A DNA stretch of 64,000 bases from Limnomonas spitsbergensis (taxonomy: Eukaryota > Chlorophyta > Chlorophyceae > Chlamydomonadales). Below the pieces are notes generated by a model that was not told the origin of the DNA, did not search any database, and worked only from the letters and a program-made list of their open reading frames with translations. The stretch is from NCBI GenBank assembly GCA_037349105.1, contig JAYJMM010000041.1:6756501-6820500 (forward strand). Direction: 5' to 3'. Numbering within the stretch: the first letter of the stretch is position 1; each line of letters starts with the position of its first letter. The translations under genes and the position numbers were made by a program. This document shows positions 58,901-64,000 of this stretch, one piece after another.

Positions 58901-61900
58901 CTTTCTTTGCACCACACTGTGTCTGGCTGATGGTTCGATGGGGTCTTAACCTGGAGAGCCTGATCTTCTGTCGGTGACCTACCGGTAAGCACAGGGCACC
59001 CAGCCTCCCCAGTCGTAAGCCGTGGCATGCGTACTGCCCCCCCTGCCTTGCCCCATCCCCCATCCCCCCTTTGCCTCCCTCCCCTCCGTCTCTCTTGTGT
59101 CAGCTGAACCCCATCCAATACTCCAAACCCTGAGCCCTGACTGCTGCCTCTTCTCCCTCCTCCTTACCTGTGTCAGCTGAACCCCATCCAATACTCCAAA
59201 CCCTGAGCCCTGACTGCTGCCTCTTCTCCCTCCTCCTTACCTGTGTCAGCTGAACCCCATCCAAAGTCTTAATTTTTAATCCCTGGACCTTGCCTCCTTC
59301 CCATCTGCCTTTCCTGTGTCAGCTGAACCCTGACTGCTGCCTCTTCCCCCTCCTCCTTACCTGTGTCATCTGAGCCCCATGTAAAGCTTGAACTCTGAAC
59401 CCTGAACTCTGAATCCTGAAACCTGAACCCTGAACCCTGAACCCTGAACCCTGAACCCACTCCCTCTGCCTCTCCTGTCTCAGATGAACCCCATCCAATA
59501 TTCCTAACCTGAACCCTGAACCCTGCCTCCACTCCCTCTGCCTCTTCTGCCTCAGATGAACCCCATCCAATATTCCTAACCCTAATCCCTGAACCCTGCC
59601 TCCACTCCCTCTGCCTCTTCTGCCTCAGATGAACCCCATCCAATATTACCAACCCTAATCCCTGAACCCTGCCTCCACTCCCTCTGCCTCTCCTGCCTCA
59701 GATGAACCCCATCCAATATTCCTAACCCTAATCCCTGAACCCTGAATCCACTCCCTCTGCCTCTCCTGCCTCAGATGAACCCCATCCAATATTCCTAACC
59801 CTAATCCCTGAAACCTGCCTCCACTCCCTCTGCCTCTCCTGCCTCAGATGAACCCCATCCAATATTCCTAACCCTAATCCCTGAACCCTGCCTCCACTCC
59901 CTCTGCCTCTCCTGCCTCAGATGAACCCCATCCAATATTCCTAACCCTAATCCCTGAACCCTGCCTCCACTCCCTCTGCCTCTCCTGCCTCAGATGAACC
60001 CCATCCAATATTCCTAACCCTAATCCCTGAACCCTGCCTCCACTCCCTCTGCCTCTCCTGCCTCAGATGAACCCCATCCAGAGCCTCTCCGAAGTGGAGA
60101 GCATGTACGACAGCCTCAGCTGTGAGTCATGCTCAGTAGGGGGGGGGGGGGGGGCAGGGCAGAGGCAGGTACGCTAATGTGCAGCAGTACAGGATGCTCC
60201 CCAACCCCTGAACCCTATGTGCAGCTGTGAGTCATGCTCAGCAGGGGGAGGGGGGCAGGGCAGAGGCAGGTACGCTAATGTGTAGCAGTACAGAATGCTA
60301 CCCAAACCCTGAACCCTATGTGCAGCTGTGAGTCATGCTCAGCGGGGGGGGGGGAGGGACAGGGCAGAGGTAGGTACGCTAATGTGCAGCTTAGTGCAGG
60401 GTGCCGGTATGGCCTTTACATGAAATTGCAGTACAGGGCAGCACAGGGCACAGGCAGAAGCTAATGTGCAACTTGGTACAGGATTCCGGTATGGCCTTTA
60501 CATGAAATGATTCTTGTTTAACGAAATGGGTGAAGTGCAGGAAGACATGTGAGTCGTATTCGAGCGCTGTTTTTTATATATTTGTGGATCCACCTGGTCT
60601 AGTGCGGTACCGCGGTACTGTTACGGTATAGTGCTGGACGGTACCGTATATTACCTTTTCCATCAAATACAGCGCACACCCGAGGGGGGGGCAAAAACAA
60701 ACCAAAAAATCGGCCCCATCCTGCTTTTTGTAGAGCTTGACGAGAGCGTTCCATAGCTTTTTTTTTTTAAGTTTTTGGGCCCAGGGGGGTGGGAGATATG
60801 GAGGAGCAAAGTTGGGGTGGGTGGGTGGGTGGGTGGTCCCCCAAAAATCCAATAGTTGTTTTTGTTTCCAAACTTCGTACTATTTTCCCTGTAGGTCTGT
60901 TGAGGCTGGCAGCGGCACCTATGTGTTCTCCTTGCCAACATGAGTTCATTTACATCCTAAAATGTTGCTTGAAGTACCACATGACCCCCTGCCCCCCCAT
61001 ACTGAGGGTTTGGCTCCATTGGACACACCCCGAAACCAGCTGAGTCATTCTTAGTTGACTGTTGGCATGTCATCACCTAACGAATTGAAATATACCATTA
61101 GAAGCGCCTTGCTGAGCTGATCAAAAAACACCACTTGCCCTGTTATTTTGAATTTTGACTGAGATATTTCAATTTCAATGGGTTCCGGAGGCAGGGGTGG
61201 GTGGGGTGGGGGTAGGCTCGTTGGGTGCTCGTTTTGGGGGGGGGGGCATGGGGTCCCTGGCATTTTTTTTTGCTCCCCCCTCGCGTGCACCCCTTTGTTA
61301 ATGTTTCAAAATGCTGCGTGTGGTTCGTCCAGTGCCTCATGGAGAGCTCGTGCGTGCGTGTGAGTAACGCTTGGTGGATGGTGCTGAGGCAGACGAGGGG
61401 CGGCAGCAGCAGGGCATCACCTTCTGTTTGAATTAATGACACTTTTTGTTTGAATTAAGGACACACTTTGTTTGAATTAAGGACACACTTTGTTTGAATT
61501 AAGAACACACTTTGTTTGAATTAAGGACACACTTTGTTTGAAGTAAGGACACACTTTGTTTGAATTGAGTACACACTTTGTTTGAATTAAGGACAAAGCC
61601 CCTGGACCATACCATGACCTGCCAACAGCCCTTGAGACGATCGTCAGGGCTTGCTACTGTACCATACCCCTTTTTCATTCAAGCTTAGCACAGCTTGTTT
61701 ATTTCACAAGTCTGGGGTCCGGTATGTTCAGCATTGAGGCTAATCTTTGAGATTCTTTCCATACGAAATCTCCGCATAAAAACAAAGGCTCATATGCACG
61801 TGTAAGGAACGCTCAGCGGACGGGGCTGAGGCAACAGGTGGCAGCAACAGGGTATCGCCTCTTGTTGGAGTTGGGGACCCTACCCTTGACCGGCCGGGAG

Positions 61901-62832
61901 CTCAGGGAACAGGGCTGCTCCAGTCCTCCACGGCCGCAGGCTTTGGCGTAGCTGACCTTAAGCAGAATTATAGCTTAACTGTATCTGAAATGTAGCTGAA
62001 TGATAGACTTCTGCCTCCTCCCTGCTCCCAGCTGACAAAAGGTGCGCTGCCCATCTGGCCGCAGGCCACGAGGTAGCTGACATGTAGCATAACTGTAGCT
62101 GAATGGTAGACGCCTGCCTCCCCCCTGCTCCCAGACGACAAGGGTGGCGCCGCCCACTCGGCTGTGGGCCAGGAAGGAACTGAAATGTAGCTGAATCGTA
62201 TACGCCTGCCTCCTCCCTGCTCCCAGACAACAAGGGTGGCGCCGTGCTCCGCATGCTGCGCGCCTACCTGGCCTTCACGCAGCCCGACCCGCCTGCGCCC
62301 GCGGTGATCGACCCCGATACCATCGAGATGCAGCTGCCCATGAGGAGGCGCTCCAGCAGGCGGCGGCGGCGGCGCCGAGGCCGAAGCTTGCAAGACGCGG
62401 AGCAGCAGCAGCAGCAGCTCAGCAGGCAGAAAGGGCAGGGGAGGGAGCAGCAGTTTAGCGGGCAGCAAGGGCAGCAGCAGCAGCTCAGCGGGCAGGAAGG
62501 GCAGGGGAGGGAGCACATGAGAGGCTCCCGCCTACCTGAGCTCGGCGAGCGCGCCCTGGCCGCGCAGTCTGATGAGCTGGGGCAGGAGTGGGAGCAGCAG
62601 GGCGCTTATCGCCTCCCTCCCCCCGGGCGCGCCCTGGCCGCGCAGCGGGAGGAAAGGCTCAGCGGGCGCGCCCTGGCCGCGCAGCCGGAGGATCGGCTCA
62701 GCCGGCACGCCCTGGCGTCGCAGCCGGACAAGCGAGACCCCCTGTTGCAGGCGCTGACGGTATTCCTGCTTCAGCACCAGTACGGCAGCGTGTCCTATAC
62801 GGACCTGTGGCAATCTCTCTCCAACACAACAG
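43970..62832 (+). CDS. M1-family aminopeptidase, type II membrane protein (3' end beyond window)
   Basis: Zinc aminopeptidase that removes N-terminal residues from peptides, with its active domain outside the cytosol. Exons: 43970-44753, 45413-45598, 47506-47600, 48982-49262, 50059-50139, 51092-51169, 54941-55004, 56867-56934, 58131-58281, 60067-60121 and 62227-62832. That is 816 residues so far, in frame throughout. There is one membrane span at residues 58-81, then a Pro-rich stalk at about 84-170. The M1 N-domain follows ([53 protein letters not shown]). GAMEN is at 491-495. [13 protein letters not shown] starts at 527, and the third zinc ligand Glu 550 lies in WLKEGF, giving the exact HExxH-x18-E spacing. 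[12 protein letters not shown] is split over the exon 10/11 junction. Exon 11 then has a 150-residue Arg/Gln/Ala-rich insert before [16 protein letters not shown]. Introns are packed with copies of exon ends. The remaining C-domain must lie right of 64000. Confidence 0.92.
45170..45335. repeat. ~35-bp repeat, CCTGAGCCTTGAACCCAAAC
   Basis: About five direct copies in aminopeptidase intron 1, with CCCTAAA strings inside. The array lies about 80 bp before exon 2. Confidence 0.85.
45634..46830. repeat. ~60-bp minisatellite derived from exon 2 end
   Basis: Roughly 17-18 copies of a 58-63-bp unit (GGGACCAAACAGGTAATTGA, ATGATGTGGGAGAGGGGGGA). The edge copies (GAGAGCTAGTCCAATGGCGT at 45634; CAGGAGCTAGTGTAATGGTG at 46784) link the unit to the true exon end CAGGAGCTGGTACCATGGTG at 45582. 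The minus strand gives a 391-residue open frame that is not a gene. Confidence 0.85.
47227..47550 (+). repeat. tandem copies of exon 3 start plus acceptor
   Basis: Before the true exon 3 (acceptor CCAG at 47505) stand three replicas beginning near 47227, 47335 and 47427. Each has a CCCTCC pyrimidine tract and carries GGCACAGCCCGGAGCATCGT-like exon sequence for about 45 nt; the second and third keep an intact CCAG. Confidence 0.9.
48280..48545. repeat. ~31-bp repeat, AACCCTAATATGGGTGGAAC
   Basis: About eight direct copies with a TCTCTTTATTAA spacer, in the intron before exon 4. The source sequence is not obvious. Confidence 0.85.
48609..49071 (+). repeat. tandem copies of exon 4 start plus acceptor
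   Basis: Three replicas starting near 48609, 48687 and 48841 precede the true exon 4 (48982). Each has a CCAG acceptor or its relic and up to 85 nt of exon (GGCCCGCTTCAACATCACCG, CTCAGCAACATGCCGGAGCT). The third is over 90% identical to the exon. Confidence 0.93.
49485..49800 (+). repeat. copies of exon 4 end plus donor
   Basis: CTCACAACGGTCCGGGTCTG with the AGGAG|GTGGGT donor (49228-49270) is repeated at 49616-49660, keeping GAGGTGGGTTCCA. Pieces of the preceding GGGCATTGGCAGCGAGTGCT segment recur near 49495, 49560 and 49775. Confidence 0.8.
49820..50005. repeat. ~43-bp repeat, GGCACAGGTTGAGCACAGGT
   Basis: Four direct copies including GCACAATACGGCACGATACG. The core resembles the ends of the 5451-5540 MITE. 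Confidence 0.85.
50720..51080. repeat. C-rich tract, CCCCTGCCCCTCCCCTAGCC
   Basis: A long pyrimidine stretch of about 35-bp irregular units leading to the acceptor of exon 6 at 51091. No exon copies are recognised inside. Confidence 0.8.
52196..52590. repeat. 47-bp tandem repeat, eight copies
   Basis: The unit AGTATCTGTTCTTGGGGTAC plus CAGTGCCAAGTGGCCACGAC plus CCCTCCC repeats head to tail with almost no divergence. Relics of exon 7 start (GGAGTCTGCACTTGTTGTAG, GGCGTCTGCACTTGTTGTAG) flank it at 52146 and 52667. Confidence 0.93.
52690..54523. repeat. 22-bp satellite copied from aminopeptidase exon 7
   Basis: About 80 copies of GCTGAGGCTGCTGCTTGACCCG. The true exon 7 contains CTGCTGCTTGACCCAGCTGA (LLLDPAE) at 54951-54970. 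The unit equals that stretch with A changed to G and the ends joined. Since 22 is not a multiple of three, the array is open in several frames and gives an 804-residue minus-strand shadow. Confidence 0.93.
54541..54960 (+). repeat. tandem copies of exon 7 start plus acceptor
   Basis: Three replicas at about 54541, 54657 and 54778 precede true exon 7 (54941). Each has ATGAAGCC or its relative, a CGCAGG or TTGCAGG acceptor and GAGTCTGCTCTG-like exon sequence. Spacing is 116-130 bp. Confidence 0.92.
55078..56196. repeat. 11-bp satellite CCAGTACCGAT, about 100 copies
   Basis: A near-perfect array in which most units are CCAGTACCGAT or CCAGTACCAAT. The two forms occur in long mixed runs, with CCAAT units grouped at the right end. 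It gives open frames on both strands, up to 470 codons, that are artefacts. Confidence 0.95.
56200..56290. repeat. 19-bp repeat TACGGATTCTTGCTTTCTG
   Basis: Five direct copies directly after the 11-bp satellite. Confidence 0.9.
56650..56850. repeat. ~30-bp repeat, CCATATACCCTGAACCCTAA
   Basis: Six or so imperfect copies with CCCTAA strings lead up to the acceptor of exon 8. Confidence 0.85.
56970..57077. repeat. GGCT/GGTT tetranucleotide tract
   Basis: GCTGGCTAGTTGGCTGGCTG-like tract starting 35 bp after the exon 8 donor. Confidence 0.9.
57600..57672. repeat. interstitial CCCTAAA (telomere-like) repeat
   Basis: AAACCCTAAACCCTAAACCC and variants, the plant/algal telomere motif, inside an aminopeptidase intron. 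It is too short and varied to be a real telomere. Confidence 0.75.
57800..58160 (+). repeat. tandem copies of exon 9 start plus acceptor
   Basis: Replicas near 57808 (AAGTGGCTGATAGACGGCTT) and 57958 (GCAGGCGGCTGATAAAAGGC) precede true exon 9 at 58131 (GCAGGTGGCTTAAAGAAGGC). Each continues through about 70 nt of exon. Another copy of the exon end follows at 58331-58380. Confidence 0.9.
59100..60066 (+). repeat. tandem copies of exon 10 start plus acceptor
   Basis: About a dozen units of roughly 73-75 bp, each with CTGCCTCAG or TGTGTCAG and then ATGAACCCCATCCA (or CTGAACCCCATCCA), the first codons of exon 10. The nearest units are almost identical and the distant ones diverge. True exon 10 begins at 60067. 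Confidence 0.95.
60110..60405 (+). repeat. copies of exon 10 end plus donor
   Basis: GCAGCTGTGAGTCATGCTCA recurs at 60222 and 60324 after the true donor AGCTGTGAGTCATGCTCAGT at 60118, in units of about 102-105 bp with a G-run and CAGGGCAGAGGCAGGTACGC. Confidence 0.92.
60681..61285. mobile_element. TIR element with probable target duplication, copy 2
   Basis: The ends CGAGGGGGGGGCAAAAAC (60681) and TTTTTGCTCCCCCCTCGCG (61267) are inverted. Outside stand GCACACC and GCACCCC, one mismatch apart. The interior matches the two ends of the 7747-8909 element in inverted order. It lies in the intron before exon 11. Confidence 0.65.
61432..61605. repeat. 22-bp repeat ACACTTTGTTTGAATTAAGG
   Basis: About seven direct copies, right after the TIR element. 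Confidence 0.92.
61975..62240 (+). repeat. tandem copies of exon 11 start plus acceptor
   Basis: TGCTCCCAGCTGACAAAAGG (62023) and TGCTCCCAGACGACAAGGGT (62127) precede the true start TGCTCCCAGACAACAAGGGT (62218), spaced about 104 and 91 bp. Each is preceded by GTAGCTGAA repeats. Confidence 0.92.
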
Positions 62833-62919
62833 GTGGGGCCTGTCTAAATGTGGAACTGGTGTGGCATTGGTGTATAAATGTATAACTTGTGTGGAACAGG
62901 TGTGGAAGAGGTTGGGGAC

Positions 62920-63960
62920 TATGTTCCTGCTGCAACACCAGTATGGTAGTGTGTCCTACACGGACCTGTGGAACTTCCTCTCCAACACGACAGATGGGGC
63001 CTGTGGAAGTGTGGCACAGGTGTGTAAAATCTGTGAAATTTTTGTGTTGTTGTTGCCGCAGAACCAGTACTGCAGCGTGTCCTGTCTGGACCGTTGGGAC
63101 TCTCCCTGCAACATGACATGTGGGGCATGCCTAAGTGTGGAATAAGTGTTGAATATGTGTTGAATATGTGTTGAACAGGTGGGGAGGATGTGTTTCGGTG
63201 CATCACCAGAGTGGCAGAATGTCCTGCGCAGACCTGTGGGACTCTCCAACTAGTCATGTGGGGCCTGCGTTAGTGTGGGATATGTGTGGAATATGTGTGG
63301 AACAGGTGGGGAGGGTGTGTTCCGAAGCAGCACCTGAACGGCAGCTCGACCTATGCAGACCTGTGGACAATGCTGTGCCAATTACAGTCCTTACGGTGGC
63401 TGAATTCCGTAGCTGGGTTTCTGTAACCCTAATGTCAAGGCAAATTCAGCTACTTTTACCAGCTACTTTTACCAGTAAGGGGCTGTATTTCCTTCCACGA
63501 TTTCTGAACTAAGGCGCAGTTGCACAGCACAGCCTGTGGGACTTGCCAACACGGCAGGTGGGACCTGTCTGAGGGGAAGGGAGGTACAGGGCAGGGGCGG
63601 GGGAAGTGTGAACAAAATGTGGACCAGGTGTTCCTGCTGCAAGACCAGAATGGCCGTGTGAGTGCATGTTGGTCGCATGCGCCTTTCCTGTTCCTGCTTG
63701 CCTTTTCTCAGCTGACGATAAGGGCCACATGCGCACCTTGGCTGTATTTTTTTGTGTTGGCATCTCGGGTTTTGTAGGGTTGGGCAGCCGGCCTCCCACT
63801 TTGTTCAGTCCAGGCAAAAGATAATGGCAGCGTGTCCTGTCTGGAAGTATGGACCTCAGTCGGCGACAGATGGGGCCAGTCTGAGTGTGGATTAAGTGTA
63901 GAATATGTGGAGGGGAGGTGTGGAACAGTCAAAGGGGATGTGTGGCACAGGTAGAGGAGA
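62920..63960 (+). repeat. tandem copies of exon 11 end, several with donor
   Basis: The true end TTCCTGCTTCAGCACCAGTA to CAACACAACAG|GTGGGGCC (62763-62840) recurs near 62927, 63046, 63196, 63328, 63500, 63628 and 63820. Spacing is about 100-190 bp, and divergence generally rises with distance. Between copies are TGTGGAAC(A)GGTGTGGA strings. Confidence 0.9.
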
Positions 63961-64000
63961 GGTGTTGAACAAGTGGGGGGAAGTGTGGATCAGGTAGGGG

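Overview
The window reads as nuclear DNA of a photosynthetic eukaryote, most likely a green alga. Five genes are split into many short exons with GT..AG introns. Histone H2A and H2B are intronless and divergent. There is a plastid-type starch-synthesis enzyme and a plastid-type EF-G, and several introns carry TTTAGGG-like (CCCTAAA) motifs. A prasinophyte-like alga is my inference, and no species can be fixed from sequence alone. I built the exon models by hand. Every model keeps its reading frame through all junctions.

Layout. 602-2066 (-): choline/ethanolamine kinase, truncated by the left edge. 2274-4793 (+): membrane-anchored thioredoxin-fold protein without a CxxC. 5790-6173 (-) and 6385-6789 (+): H2B and H2A, sharing a promoter and each ending in a 16-nt stem-loop. 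7747-8909: element with terminal inverted repeats. 9972-16312 (-): ADP-glucose pyrophosphorylase, large-subunit type, 11 exons. 16828-17536 (+): unidentified 179-aa protein. 18190-18594 (-): histone H3 pseudogene. 19810-21405 (-): exons of an unidentified, possibly broken gene. 21724-24932 (-): degenerate LINE. 25707-32693 (-): plastid EF-G, 15 exons, 772 aa. 34462-35040: inverted-repeat element. 35184-39906 (-): unidentified 699-aa coiled-coil protein, 7 exons. 40565-41770 (-): LINE 3' fragment. 43970 to beyond 64000 (+): a very large gene for a type II membrane M1 aminopeptidase, with 11 exons seen.

The most striking property concerns the introns. In at least five multi-exon genes, introns contain tandem copies of the neighbouring exon end, usually with the splice donor or acceptor included. 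Copies are spaced about 50-140 bp apart and decay away from the true exon. In the aminopeptidase gene this happens at most junctions and has grown into satellites. A 22-bp array of about 1.8 kb copies the codons of its 64-nt exon 7, and a 60-bp minisatellite of about 1.1 kb appears to descend from the end of exon 2. The long open frames seen in these arrays are repeat artefacts, not genes. The genes do not form an operon-like pathway; they are ordinary housekeeping, plastid and secretory genes with mobile elements between them.
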